A stretch of 64,000 bases of DNA from NCBI RefSeq assembly GCF_000422385.1, contig NZ_AULR01000003.1:62001-126000 (forward strand). The letters are read 5' to 3'. This document shows, piece by piece, positions 1 through 8,452 of the stretch. How positions within the stretch are numbered: position 1 is the first letter of the stretch; each line of letters opens with the position of its first letter. Origin of the DNA: Microbacterium indicum DSM 19969. Lineage in GTDB: Bacteria; Actinomycetota; Actinomycetes; Actinomycetales; Microbacteriaceae. A program made the translations under genes and the position numbers. The notes under the pieces are model-generated. The model saw only the letters and a program-made list of their open reading frames with translations, was not told the origin of the DNA and searched no databases.

Positions 1-573
1 CGAGAACGCGGTGCCGCGCCAGATGTTCGCGAGGATCACCGCGAGGAGCGGGAACGTGTAGAGCCAGGTCGTGCCGCCGAGCCCGAACCAGCCGAGGAAG
101 ACGTTGAGGGATCCGTCGCGCGAGAAGAACGCGTACATCGCGAAGGCCGCGACGATCTCGGGCAGAACCCACGCGAGGATCACGATGCCGCTCACGATCG
201 ACTTCAGGGGGCGCACGGCGCCGCGGATCAGGACCGCGAGCAGCATGCCCAGGACGTTCTGCCCGACGACGGCCGAGGCGAGGACGAACACGACCGTCAG
301 GACGAACGAGGCCCAGAAGTCGGGCGAGGTGAAGAGGCTCGCGTAGTTGTCGAGCCCGACGAACTCGGGGTTCGCCGCGCGGGGGCCGGTGAGGGACCGG
401 TTCGTCAGGGATCCGTAGAGCGAATAGACGATGGGGCCGAGCATGAACGCCGCGAGCAGCAGCACGGCGGGGACGAGGGGCAGGAGCCTGCCGAGGGAGC
501 GCAGCGGCCGCCGCGGCCGGGACACGAGATCCCGGCCGCGGAGCGCGGCGCCGTTCGCGGGAACGGTGCTCAT
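1..573 (-). CDS. Sugar ABC transporter permease, MalF/UgpA type (3' end outside window)
   Basis: This is an inner-membrane subunit of a carbohydrate importer. The 191 visible residues start MSTVPANG, followed by an arginine-rich cytosolic tail and four or so hydrophobic segments separated by loops typical of the binding-protein-dependent permease family (for example the FVGLDNYASLF segment after the first membrane span). The cytosolic EAA loop that docks the ATPase should lie just beyond the window edge, after NIWRGTAF. The ATG at 573 is 5 bases after the stop of the binding-protein gene, so the two are co-transcribed. No ATPase gene is visible; in actinobacteria such importers often share one encoded elsewhere. 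Family assignment is secure, the sugar is unknown. Confidence 0.9.
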   Translation of the reverse strand, partial: MSTVPANGAALRGRDLVSRPRRPLRSLGRLLPLVPAVLLLAAFMLGPIVYSLYGSLTNRSLTGPRAANPEFVGLDNYASLFTSPDFWASFVLTVVFVLASAVVGQNVLGMLLAVLIRGAVRPLKSIVSGIVILAWVLPEIVAAFAMYAFFSRDGSLNVFLGWFGLGGTTWLYTFPLLAVILANIWRGTAFS

Positions 574-578
574 CGCGA

Positions 579-1925
579 TCAGCCGGCCTGCGTGTTCTCT
601 TCCCCGACGATGCCGACGAGCGTGGCATCGTACGTCGCCTGCGCGTCCTCCGGTGTGGCCTGGCCCGTGAACACCGACTCGGTGGCGACGGGGATGGCCG
701 AGGAGATCTGCGAGTAGTCGGGCGTCGCGGGGCGGAAGTGGGTGTACTCGACGAGCGACGAGAAGAACTCGAACGACGGGTTGTAGCTCAGGTAGTCGGG
801 GTTCTCGGCGACGTCCGAGCGCACCGCGATCTGGCCGTTCTCCTCGTGGAACATGAGGGCGTTCTCGGGCGTCATCGCCTGCTTGATGACGTCGAAGGCC
901 GCGGCGGGGTCGTCCGCGTTGGCGCCGACCGCGAGCGTCCAGCCGCCCGACATCGACGTGTATCCGCCGCCGTCCTCCGTCGGCATCGCCGCGAAGCCCA
1001 GCTCGTCGTTCCACTCGGGCCACGCGTTGTCCCCGTCGATCCAGCCGCTCGGCAGCCACGATCCGTCGATCGCGATCGCGATCTCGCCCTGCGGGAGCAG
1101 CTCGTTCGAGACGCGCGAACCCCAGGTCGCGTCGAGGGCGTCGGCGGGATCCGGGCCGAGCTCCTCGTCGGCGACCGTCTGGTAGAAGCCGAGCGCGTCG
1201 AGGAAGCCTGAGGATCCCGTCGTCCAGGCGCCAGACGAGGTGTCCATGAGCTCGTGACCCGTGCCGTACAGCAGCATCTCGAAGCCCTGCATCGAGGTCT
1301 GCTCGCCGCCCGACTGCGCGGCGTAGATGTTCAGCGGGATGACGTCGGGAGAGGTCTCCTTGACGGCGCGGGCCGCGTCGAGGAGGTCGTCCCAGCTCTC
1401 GGGCTGCCAGTCCTCGTCGTACCCCGCCGCCGCGAGAATCGCCTTGTTGAAGTAGATGCCGCGGGTGTCGGTCCCGAGCGAGACGCCGTAGGTCTTCCCG
1501 TCGTCGCCGACGCCCGCCTGCTTCGCGCCGTCGTCGTAGAGCGACCAGTCGTCCCAGTCGGCGAGGTAGTCGTCGACGGGCTGCAGGTATCCGGCCGCCG
1601 CGTCGGAGCGGATCTGGAACGTGTCCTCGTAGATCACATCGGGCGCCGTGTCGGCGGATCCGTTCATGAGCGCGAGCTTCGTGAAGTACTGGTCCTGCTC
1701 GGCCTCGATCGGCACGAGCTCGACGGTCTTGCCCTCGTTCGCGGCCTCGTACTCCTCCTTGACCTTCTTCATGAGGTCGTCCATCGCGGTGAACGAGGCC
1801 GTCTTCTGGTAGGCGACGCGGATGGTGTCGGGGTCGCCGCCTCCGCCCTCGGAGGAGCAGCCGACGAGGCTGAGCGCGAGGCCGCCGGCGGCGACGATCG
1901 CGAGGGTTGTCCGGGTTCGCTGCAT
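579..1925 (-). CDS. Extracellular sugar-binding lipoprotein of an ABC importer
   Basis: A solute-binding protein (family 1) of 448 residues, anchored outside the membrane. A lipoprotein signal peptide is visible at the N-terminus: MQRTRT, a hydrophobic stretch, then the lipobox LVGC with the lipidated Cys at about residue 23, followed by a Gly-rich linker. The body has typical family features such as YEDTFQIRSDAAAGYLQP and the aromatic-rich C-terminal half. The start is supported by AAGGGAGC upstream. It is the first gene of the importer operon and has its own promoter with an overlapping ROK-type operator, so it is probably induced by its sugar through the adjacent repressor. Ligand unknown. 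Confidence 0.92.
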   Translation of the reverse strand: MQRTRTTLAIVAAGGLALSLVGCSSEGGGGDPDTIRVAYQKTASFTAMDDLMKKVKEEYEAANEGKTVELVPIEAEQDQYFTKLALMNGSADTAPDVIYEDTFQIRSDAAAGYLQPVDDYLADWDDWSLYDDGAKQAGVGDDGKTYGVSLGTDTRGIYFNKAILAAAGYDEDWQPESWDDLLDAARAVKETSPDVIPLNIYAAQSGGEQTSMQGFEMLLYGTGHELMDTSSGAWTTGSSGFLDALGFYQTVADEELGPDPADALDATWGSRVSNELLPQGEIAIAIDGSWLPSGWIDGDNAWPEWNDELGFAAMPTEDGGGYTSMSGGWTLAVGANADDPAAAFDVIKQAMTPENALMFHEENGQIAVRSDVAENPDYLSYNPSFEFFSSLVEYTHFRPATPDYSQISSAIPVATESVFTGQATPEDAQATYDATLVGIVGEENTQAG

Positions 1926-1981
1926 CAGAAGCTCCCTTGCTCTGGATGGCGGCAGCAGGCACCGTTGCCGGCTGACGTGCC

Positions 1982-2014
1982 TAATTTCTAAAACATAGTG
2001 AGTAATTACGTCAA
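1982..2014 (-). promoter_or_regulatory. Promoter of the sugar importer with overlapping ROK-type operator
   Basis: On the minus strand a -35 hexamer TTGACG (2014-2009) is followed after 18 bases by TAGAAA (1990-1985). The spacer and -10 are occupied by an imperfect palindrome at 1982-2008: half-sites TAATTACTCA and TTAGAAATTA around a 7-base centre, matching at 8 of 10 positions as an inverted repeat. It is an AT-rich island in GC-rich DNA. The 10-7-10 form and position fit repression by the ROK regulator encoded immediately upstream. The palindrome and hexamers are seen; the link to the regulator is inferred. Confidence 0.7.
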
Positions 2015-2044
2015 GGGGTCGACGGAGTCGAGACCGGGTCGTGA

Positions 2045-3259
2045 TCAGCCGCGGCGGATCATGAGGCCGCTGGGCCGTGCGGTGAAGACCTCGTCGAGGA
2101 TCAGGCAGGCGGCGCCCGCAGCGGCGAGGTCGCTTCCGAGGCGGGCCTCGAGGAGCGTGATCCGGTCGGTCGTCGTCGCCTGCGGGACGTGGGGGAGCAG
2201 CGCGCGGACGCGGGGGAGGAGCTCAGGCGCGAGGGCGCTCCAGGCCGGGCCGCCGACGACGATCGTGCTCGACTCGAAGACGTTGTTGAGAAGCACCGAG
2301 GCCGTCGCGAGCGCGTGCGCGACGTGCTCGAGCGCCGCGCGTGCGTGCCGGTCTCCGCCGGCGGTGCGCTCGCAGACCGCGTCGAGCGCGGCGAGGGCGC
2401 CGGCCGGCGTCTCGTCCCGCGGCATGACGGTGGCGTTCCGCAGGATCCGCCCGAGGTTCAGGGTCTCCCCGAAGCAGCCGCGGGATCCGCAGAAGCACTC
2501 GGGCCCGCCGCTGTCGACGACGAGGTGGCCGATGTCGCCCGAGTTGCCGCTGCGCCCGCGCACGATCTCGCCGCCGACCGAGGCGCCCATGCCGATTCCC
2601 GTGCCGAAGTAGATGAGCGTCGCGTCGGACAGCGCGCCGGCGGCGTCGACCCACAGCTCGCCGACGAGGGCGGCGATCACGTCCTTCTCGACCGCGACGG
2701 GCAGCCCCGTCGCCGCGGCGAGGGGGTCGCGCAGGGCGACGTGATGCCAGTTCGGGAGAAGGGGCGGGGTCGCGAGCGTGCCCGTCTCGTGGTCGAGGGG
2801 CCCCGGCGCCGCGACGCCGATCCCGAGGACCGCGTCGGGTGCGACGCCGGCGCGCGCGATGAGCGCCCGCGCCGAGGAGGCGAGGTGGCGGATCAGCTCG
2901 TCGGGATCGGCGGCGGTCGACGGCGGCTGCGCCGCGTGGGACACGACGGACCCTGCGAGGTCGACGAGCACGAGGGTGTCGACCGAGGGGTCGAGGTGCA
3001 CCCCGACGGCGAAGCGGGCCGAGCGGTCGAGGTGCAGCAGGGTGCGGGGCTTGCCGGGCCCCGACACGACCCGGTCTCCCTCGAAGACGAGGCCCTCCGC
3101 GACGAGGCGGCGCGTCACGTTGCTCAGCGTCTGGGCCGACAGCCCGGTCTCGGCGGCCAGCTCGGAGCGGCTCAGCCCGGCGTCCGAGCGCCGGATCATG
3201 TCGAGGACGAGCGCCTGGTTGTAGGTGCCCACGGCGGGCATGTTCGAGCCGCTCTTCAT
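2045..3259 (-). CDS. ROK-family (NagC/XylR-type) transcriptional repressor
   Basis: 404 residues with an N-terminal winged helix-turn-helix (about residues 15-65, LSRSELAAETGLSAQTLSNV) followed by a ROK sugar-kinase-like domain. The ROK zinc motif is intact as CFCGSRGCFG near residue 250, and a glycine-rich phosphate-loop-like segment, IYFGTGIGMGASVGG, precedes it. It is expected to sense a sugar or sugar phosphate and release DNA. It lies directly upstream of the binding-protein gene in the same direction, separated by the operator-containing promoter. The start at 3259 has GAGGGG upstream; an in-frame ATG at 3241 is an alternative. Confidence 0.9.
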   Translation of the reverse strand: MKSGSNMPAVGTYNQALVLDMIRRSDAGLSRSELAAETGLSAQTLSNVTRRLVAEGLVFEGDRVVSGPGKPRTLLHLDRSARFAVGVHLDPSVDTLVLVDLAGSVVSHAAQPPSTAADPDELIRHLASSARALIARAGVAPDAVLGIGVAAPGPLDHETGTLATPPLLPNWHHVALRDPLAAATGLPVAVEKDVIAALVGELWVDAAGALSDATLIYFGTGIGMGASVGGEIVRGRSGNSGDIGHLVVDSGGPECFCGSRGCFGETLNLGRILRNATVMPRDETPAGALAALDAVCERTAGGDRHARAALEHVAHALATASVLLNNVFESSTIVVGGPAWSALAPELLPRVRALLPHVPQATTTDRITLLEARLGSDLAAAGAACLILDEVFTARPSGLMIRRG

Positions 3260-3308
3260 GGATCCCCCTCGATCCGTACGCTATCCCAGCGCCTCAGCCG
3301 GGCGGCGA

Positions 3309-3632
3309 TCAGCGCCCGCGTCGGTTCAGCGGGCGGGCGAGGTTCACGTGGATCGACGCGCGCCTGCCCGGGTGCTCGGGGCCGTAGCGGACCGTGTACC
3401 GGTCGCCGACGCGCGGCTTGTCGGCCTTCGCGGTCGGGATCGACGCGGTGTGCCAGCGGGTCCGCCCTTCGGCGTCCTCGTACTTCAGGGTGGCCTTCCA
3501 GCGGTACCGATCGTTGACGATGTCCATGTCGGCCTTCGTCACGGTGGCCGTCGCAGGGGTCCCGTGGATGCGCGCCCAGTCCTGGCGGCGGGCGTAGCCG
3601 CGGCCGATCCGGTGCGTGACGGGCTCGATCAA
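3309..3632 (-). CDS. DUF3592 small protein, TTG start overlapping the upstream stop
   Basis: 107 residues with a DUF3592 fold (an OB-like beta domain): IHGTPATATVTKADMDI, an internal beta-rich part and the terminal YTVRYGPEHPGRRASIHV. No ATG or GTG fits. The likely start is TTG at 3632-3630, overlapping the TGA stop of the upstream membrane-protein gene, which suggests translational coupling. In other proteins this domain sits beside membrane helices, so the two genes may be a split version of one membrane protein with an exposed domain. Function unknown. Confidence 0.65.
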   Translation of the reverse strand: MIEPVTHRIGRGYARRQDWARIHGTPATATVTKADMDIVNDRYRWKATLKYEDAEGRTRWHTASIPTAKADKPRVGDRYTVRYGPEHPGRRASIHVNLARPLNRRGR

Positions 3633-4063
3633 CAGGCAGGCGGCGCCGCGAGGATCAGGAGAGTCGGGACGAGCCAGCCGACGGGGCCCAGGATCACCGC
3701 GACGAGCGCACCGACGCCCAGGCCGAGGAGGGTCCAGCCGAACGCGCGGGCGAGCGGCCACCCCTCGCCGCCCCCGCCGCGGTGGCGCGCGTACCCCTCG
3801 ACGAAGCCCGCGACGACGACGGGCCACGCGACGACGACGAGCGAGACCTGGGAGATCCGGACGACGGGCTCGGCCACGCCCTCGACCCCGACGAGCCAGT
3901 CGGCGCCCGCCCACGTCGCCCACTGGGATCCCGCGGAGTACAGCGCGTTCGACCAGCCCGTCACGGCCGCGACCGCGAAGACGACGACCCAGAGGGAGGC
4001 GGCGATGATCCACAGGGTGCGCGCGTTCCGCCACCACCGCAGCTCGGGATCGACGGTGCTCAT
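3629..4063 (-). CDS. Small multi-pass membrane protein of unknown function
   Basis: 144 residues starting MSTVDPELRWWRN, with about four hydrophobic segments. The ATG at 4063 is chosen over an upstream in-frame ATG because AGGAAGAGG lies 5 bases before it. The C-terminus (LILAAPPAC) ends on a TGA shared with the TTG start of the DUF3592 gene. No enzyme motif is visible. The pair probably works together in the membrane. Confidence 0.7.
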   Translation of the reverse strand: MSTVDPELRWWRNARTLWIIAASLWVVVFAVAAVTGWSNALYSAGSQWATWAGADWLVGVEGVAEPVVRISQVSLVVVAWPVVVAGFVEGYARHRGGGGEGWPLARAFGWTLLGLGVGALVAVILGPVGWLVPTLLILAAPPAC

Positions 4064-4199
4064 GGTGCCTCTTCCTGGTCTGGGCGCGGGCCGCCCGCGA
4101 GCGCGACCGCTCAGGGCCATTTTCGCGGGCCGTCCGGTCATAGGAACGGCATAGCCTCGTCATCGGGGCCGCCTCGGGGCGGCCCGCAGCGTCGCCCGC

Positions 4200-5444
4200 A
4201 TGATGACCGCACACGACACAACCAGCAGGCTGCGCCGCGTGGCGCGGTCGAAAGCCCCCTGGATCACGTCGGCGCTCGCCGTCGGATCCCTCGTCCTCGC
4301 CGGGTGCACGGCCCAGGCGGCGGACGACTCCACGGGATCCGCCGGATCCTCTTCCACCTCCGCGTCGACCTCGACGGCCGACGACGCGATCGAGACGACG
4401 TCGACCGATTCGGACGACGCGACGACGACGCAGGAGACCATCACCGACACGACGGCCGCGATCGAGGCGTTCCTCGACACGCTCTCCGACGAGCAGCGCG
4501 CGGCCGTCGTCTTCGACTACGACGACGAGACCAAGACGACGTCGTGGTCGAACTTCCCCGTCACCTTCGTCGACCGGGCGGGGCTCAACCTCGCCGACCT
4601 GACCGACGAGCAGCAGGAGGCGGCGATGGCGGTGCTCGAGGCGCTGCTGAGCGACGAGGCCTACCAGCAGGTCGTCGACATCATGGGCGGCGACCAGTAC
4701 CTGCTCGAGAACAGCTCGTCGACCGAGACATCGCTCGGGCAGTACTACATCGCGTTCTTCGGGGACGCGTCCGTCACCGACGCCTACGCGGTGCAGTTCG
4801 GCGGCCACCACCTCGGCCTCAATGCCGACCTCAACGGGGCGGAGAACGCGATCACGTTCGCGCCGACGCACCTCGGCATGCAGCCCCTCGAGTACACGAA
4901 CGAGGACGGCGAGACGGTGTCGACCTTCGACTCGATCTACTCCGACGCGTTCGCCTTCTACGACAGCCTCACGGAGGAGCAGCAGGCGACGCTGACCTCC
5001 GGCGACGTCACGATGTGCGCCCCGGGCGACACCTGCGATTACGAGTCCGGCGACGGGCTCATGGGGTCCGACCTCACCGACGAGCAGAAGGAGCTCCTGC
5101 TGCAGCTGATCTCGCACTGGGCAGGCATGGCGGACGAGGAGACGACCGAGGCGGCGCTCGCCGCGATCGAGGAGACGCTCGACGGCACCGTCATCGCCTG
5201 GTCGGGCGCGACGACCTACGACACGAGCACGGGCGACGGGATCAGCTTCTCGATCTCGGGGCCGAAGGTCTACCTGGCGCTGCAGGCGCAGGACGGATCC
5301 GCCGGGGCCGACATCGACGGGGTCTCGACCTCGGGATGGGGCCACGTGCACTCGATCTACCGCGACCCGTCGAACGACTACGCGAACAGCGTCGAGCAGC
5401 AGGAGGCGGCGGGCGGCATGGGCGGCGGCCCTGCGGCGGGCTGA
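4200..5444 (+). CDS. DUF3500 lipoprotein
   Basis: 414 residues. The N-terminus has basic residues, a hydrophobic stretch and the lipobox LAGC at about residue 35, then a long Ser/Thr/Asp-rich linker typical of surface-exposed lipoproteins. The body matches DUF3500: SDEQRAAVVFDYDDE at the beginning and the family hallmark FGGHHLGLNADL in the middle, with GWGHVHSIYRDPSNDY near the end. The family has no established function; the conserved His-His pair and aspartates suggest metal binding or hydrolysis. ATG occurs twice (4200 and 4203) with no good ribosome site. A possible -10 (TAGCCT) lies about 45 bases upstream. Confidence 0.85.
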   Translation: MMTAHDTTSRLRRVARSKAPWITSALAVGSLVLAGCTAQAADDSTGSAGSSSTSASTSTADDAIETTSTDSDDATTTQETITDTTAAIEAFLDTLSDEQRAAVVFDYDDETKTTSWSNFPVTFVDRAGLNLADLTDEQQEAAMAVLEALLSDEAYQQVVDIMGGDQYLLENSSSTETSLGQYYIAFFGDASVTDAYAVQFGGHHLGLNADLNGAENAITFAPTHLGMQPLEYTNEDGETVSTFDSIYSDAFAFYDSLTEEQQATLTSGDVTMCAPGDTCDYESGDGLMGSDLTDEQKELLLQLISHWAGMADEETTEAALAAIEETLDGTVIAWSGATTYDTSTGDGISFSISGPKVYLALQAQDGSAGADIDGVSTSGWGHVHSIYRDPSNDYANSVEQQEAAGGMGGGPAAG

Positions 5445-5510
5445 CACGGCGCGACGCGCGCGGAGGGCCCCTCGGAGACGAGGTGCCCTCCGCCGCACTA
5501 GCGTGATCTC

Positions 5511-6197
5511 GTGCCCCACGCCGCCTTCATCCATGTGCGCACCCAGCGCGACCCCGCGAACCGGTGGTTCCAGGATCTACTCGAGGAGCTGAACGCCGGG
5601 GCGCTCGCCGCGGCCGAGGCCGCGGGGATGACGGCGGCGCTGCACGCGGCCGCCGAGGAGGACGAGGGCGAGATCCGCGCCGCCGCGCGGGACGCCGATC
5701 TCGTCGTGATCCTCGGGGGCGACGACGTGGATCCCGCGCTCTTCGGGGCAGAGGACGCGCGCGACGCGTCGTTCCCCTACGAGACGCGGGCCGACGCGGT
5801 CCAGGCGGCGATCGTGCGCGACGCCGTCGAGGGCGGCCGGCCGCTTCTCGGGGTGTGCCGGGGGAACCAGCTCCTCAACGTCGTGCTCGGCGGCACGCTC
5901 GACCAGGAGATGACGGGCCATCGCCGGGCCGAGGGCGACGGGTATGTGTCGACGCCGATCGCTCGCGTCGACCCTCGGGGGCTCGACGCCCCGGACGCCG
6001 TGCTGTGCACGCACCACCAGGCGATCGATCGCGTCGCGGATCCGCTCGTCGTCACGCACCGCGCCGCCGACGGCGTCGTCGAGGCGGTCGCGCACCGCAC
6101 CCTGCCGATCCGCGGCGTGCAATGGCACCCCGAGCACCCGCGCGTCTCGACGACCGAGCTCGCATCGCTGATGCGGCAGATGCTCGCGCTCGCCTGA
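5511..6197 (+). CDS. Class-I glutamine amidotransferase, gamma-glutamyl-GABA hydrolase (peptidase C26) family
   Basis: 228 residues with the nucleophile elbow GVCRGNQLLNVVLGG (Cys about residue 120) and the catalytic His-Glu in RGVQWHPEHP near residue 210. Family members hydrolyse gamma-glutamyl bonds, for example in putrescine degradation (PuuD). No puu genes are nearby, so the substrate is open. The GTG start at 5511 lies 6 bases after TAGCGT (5499-5504), pointing to a leaderless mRNA. The gene is convergent with hxlA, separated by a long hairpin. Confidence 0.88.
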   Translation: MPHAAFIHVRTQRDPANRWFQDLLEELNAGALAAAEAAGMTAALHAAAEEDEGEIRAAARDADLVVILGGDDVDPALFGAEDARDASFPYETRADAVQAAIVRDAVEGGRPLLGVCRGNQLLNVVLGGTLDQEMTGHRRAEGDGYVSTPIARVDPRGLDAPDAVLCTHHQAIDRVADPLVVTHRAADGVVEAVAHRTLPIRGVQWHPEHPRVSTTELASLMRQMLALA

Positions 6198-6211
6198 CCC
6201 CCGCCTTCGCC

Positions 6212-6274
6212 CACAGAAATCGCCTTCCCGCACACGGATCCGACGAGGATCTGTGCGGGAAGGCGATTTCTGTG
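6212..6274. terminator. Perfect 23-bp inverted repeat between convergent genes
   Basis: Arms at 6212-6234 and 6252-6274 are perfect inverted copies of 23 bases (left arm begins CACAGAAATCGCC), with a 17-base loop containing GGATCC. It lies between the stops of the amidotransferase gene and hxlA. Position and stability fit a bidirectional terminator. It is longer than terminators need and could also be a mobile palindromic repeat. Confidence 0.7.
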
Positions 6275-6290
6275 CGGGAGGGTGCGCGGG

Positions 6291-6914
6291 TCAGCGGATG
6301 GCGGCGCGGATCTCCGCGGCGGCCGCCGCGACGTCGTCCGCGCTGTAGATCGCGCTGCCGGCGACCGCGACCTGCGCGCCGGCGTCCTGGACCGACGCGA
6401 CCGACGACGCGTTCACGCCGCCCGCGACCGAGAACGGCACGCCGGCCGACTCGCCGTCGCGCAGCAGCGTCTCGAACGTGAAGCCGGGCTCGGCCTGCTC
6501 GTCGAGGCCCGCGTGCATCTCGACGAACTGCGCGCCGAGGGCCACGACCTCCTTCGCGCGGGCGGGCTTGTCGGCGACGCCGATGAGGTCGACGACGACG
6601 CCCTTGCCATGCTTCTCGGCCGCCTTCACGGCACCGGCGATCGTGCTGTCGCCCGCGGATCCGAGGACGGTCACGAGGTCGGCGCCCGCCGAGAACGCGA
6701 TGTCGGCCTCGAGCTCGCCGGCGTCCATCGTCTTCAGGTCCGCGAACACGATCTTGTCGGGGTGCGCCTCCTTGATCGCCGTGATGGCGCGGAGGCCCTC
6801 GCTCTTGATGAGCGGGGTGCCGAGCTCGAGGATGTCGACGTGCGGCGCGGCGGCCGCCGCGAGCTCGAGGGCGGCCTCGGTCGTGAGGGTGTCCATGGCG
6901 AACTGCAGCTTCAT
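6291..6914 (-). CDS. hxlA: 3-hexulose-6-phosphate synthase
   Basis: Condenses formaldehyde with ribulose 5-phosphate to hexulose 6-phosphate, the fixation step of the ribulose monophosphate pathway. 207 residues, usual for the family, beginning MKLQFAMDTLTTEAALELA like known enzymes. The orotidine-decarboxylase-superfamily motif is present as FADLKTMDAGELEADIAF (about residues 58-75), with HAGLDEQ and the C-terminal phosphate site SVAGGVNASS. Start 6914 is chosen by family similarity; an in-frame ATG at 6944 overlaps the hxlB stop as ATGA and would add ten residues. It follows hxlB in one operon. Role is either formaldehyde detoxification or growth on one-carbon compounds; no methanol dehydrogenase is nearby. 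Confidence 0.93.
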   Translation of the reverse strand: MKLQFAMDTLTTEAALELAAAAAPHVDILELGTPLIKSEGLRAITAIKEAHPDKIVFADLKTMDAGELEADIAFSAGADLVTVLGSAGDSTIAGAVKAAEKHGKGVVVDLIGVADKPARAKEVVALGAQFVEMHAGLDEQAEPGFTFETLLRDGESAGVPFSVAGGVNASSVASVQDAGAQVAVAGSAIYSADDVAAAAAEIRAAIR

Positions 6915-6940
6915 GGGATCCAGCTTTCTTTCGGTGGTGG

Positions 6941-7486
6941 TCATTCGAGGTTGGCGTGGCGCGGCCACAGCTCGTCGGCGGTCGCTCCGCTGCGCCGCCA
7001 CAGCTCGTGGAAGAGGGCGTCGCCCGCGAGCACGACGCCCTGCTCGAACAGCGAGCCGGCGTACTGCGCCGACGCGGCGCCCGATCGGTCGGTCTTGTGC
7101 GCCGCGGGCAGCACGAGCGTGACGGAGGCGAGGCGCGAGAGGGGCGAGTCGCCGGTCGTCGAGATCGCCGCGACGTCGGCTCCCGCGGCGCGGGCGGCCT
7201 CCGCCGCGCGCACGATGCCGCCCGTGGTGCCGGATCCGCTCGCCGTGAGGAGCAGATCCCCGGGTCCGATCGCCGGCGTCGTCACCTCGCCCACGACGAA
7301 CGTCGTGACGCCGAGGTGCATGAGCCGCATCGCCGTCATCCGCAGCGCGAGGCCCGAGCGGCCCGCGCCGTGCACGAAGACGCGCTGCGCGGATCCGATC
7401 CGGTCGGCCAGGCCGTCGACGGCCGGGATGTGCTCGAGGAGGGCCGTGATCTCTGACGCGACGATGCGCAGTGCGGTTTCGGGCAT
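6941..7486 (-). CDS. hxlB: 6-phospho-3-hexuloisomerase
   Basis: Converts hexulose 6-phosphate to fructose 6-phosphate, completing formaldehyde assimilation. 181 residues forming a single SIS sugar-isomerase domain: VFVHGAGRSGLALRMTAMRL in the first phosphate-binding region and LTASGSGTTGG in the second. ATG at 7486 gives MPETALRIVAS. It is the first gene of the hxlB-hxlA pair and overlaps the possible upstream start of hxlA. It is divergent from the HATPase-LuxR gene, so a shared control region of only 99 bases (7487-7585) lies between them. Confidence 0.92.
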   Translation of the reverse strand: MPETALRIVASEITALLEHIPAVDGLADRIGSAQRVFVHGAGRSGLALRMTAMRLMHLGVTTFVVGEVTTPAIGPGDLLLTASGSGTTGGIVRAAEAARAAGADVAAISTTGDSPLSRLASVTLVLPAAHKTDRSGAASAQYAGSLFEQGVVLAGDALFHELWRRSGATADELWPRHANLE

Positions 7487-7585
7487 GCATCCAGCGTGAT
7501 CGCCCTGATCCGGTCGCGCCGCTACCCGACGCGGTGGCCGCCCCATCCCTCCGGGTGGGATCCGCCGGAGGAATAGGCTGGGCGC

Positions 7586-8404
7586 ATGACGGACCTGCCC
7601 GAACCCGCGACGCGCGCCCTCGTCGCCCAGCACGCGCGGCTCGTCGCCGAGCAGGCCGACCGGCACGCGCTGACCCTCGAATCGCTCCTCGCGGTTCTGC
7701 GGTCGTCGCGCCTCGACGACCGCGCGGCGCGCGTCGAGGCGGTCGAGATCGCGTCGTCCGAGCTCGTCGCCGTGCGCACGCGGTCCGACGCGCAGCAGAG
7801 CGCCCTCGTCGAGCCCGTGTCGTCGGCCTTCCTGCGCCTGCGCAACGACCTGCGTCCGCTCGTGCGCTTCGGATCCGTCGACATCGAGTTCGTCGAGCCG
7901 CCCGCCACGGGCCGCGCGCTCCCCGGTGAGGTCGCGCACACGGCGCGGGCGATCGTCCGCGGCGCCGTCCTCGCGCTCGTCGACCGCGGATCCGCCGAGC
8001 GCGTGCGCGTGCAGTGGGACTGCGACGGCCGGAACCTGCTCGTCGAGATCCGCGACGACGGCAACGGCGACCTCGACGTCCACGACGACACGATGCGCCC
8101 GATGGCGGAGCGCGTGTCGGCGCTCGACGGGCGCCTGAGCGTCGCGTCGACGGCCGGATGGGGGTCGACGATCTCGATCGTCATGCCGCTCGATCCGCCG
8201 GCGCTGTCGGAGCAGATCGACGACGCCGAGGCCCTGACGCCGCGCGAGCGCGACGTCCTGCGGCTCGTGACGTCGGGGGCCGCCAACGGGGCGATCGGCG
8301 AGCAGCTCGGCATCAGCGTCAACACCGTGAAGTACCACGTCGCCAACCTGCTGCGGAAGTACGGCGCCCGCACCCGCGGCGAGCTGGTCGCGCTCGCGCG
8401 CTGA
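7586..8404 (+). CDS. Histidine-kinase-type ATPase domain fused to LuxR DNA-binding domain
   Basis: 272 residues. The first 90 form a predicted helical region without a recognisable sensor. Residues about 110-205 resemble the HATPase domain of NarL-type kinases: LLVEIRDDGNGDLDVHDD (G1 box) and GWGSTISIVMPL (G2 box). The usual Asn of the N box is not seen in the aligned segment and no phospho-acceptor His motif is found. The last 65 residues are a LuxR/GerE helix-turn-helix, LTPRERDVLRLVTSG and GISVNTVKYHVANLL. It therefore looks like a one-protein switch in which nucleotide binding might control DNA binding. Leaderless start: TAGGCT at 7574-7579, 6 bases before ATG. Divergence from hxlBA suggests it controls them. 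Confidence 0.8.
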   Translation: MTDLPEPATRALVAQHARLVAEQADRHALTLESLLAVLRSSRLDDRAARVEAVEIASSELVAVRTRSDAQQSALVEPVSSAFLRLRNDLRPLVRFGSVDIEFVEPPATGRALPGEVAHTARAIVRGAVLALVDRGSAERVRVQWDCDGRNLLVEIRDDGNGDLDVHDDTMRPMAERVSALDGRLSVASTAGWGSTISIVMPLDPPALSEQIDDAEALTPRERDVLRLVTSGAANGAIGEQLGISVNTVKYHVANLLRKYGARTRGELVALAR

Positions 8405-8452
8405 CGGTCGGCGCCGAGCCGCGCGGGAGGGGATCGCGCGTACCGTTGATCC

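Noticed and set aside
3309..5534. A 741-codon minus-strand frame covering several genes
   Set aside because: Only its last 107 codons (DUF3592) look real; the rest lies opposite the DUF3500 lipoprotein and has shadow-like composition.
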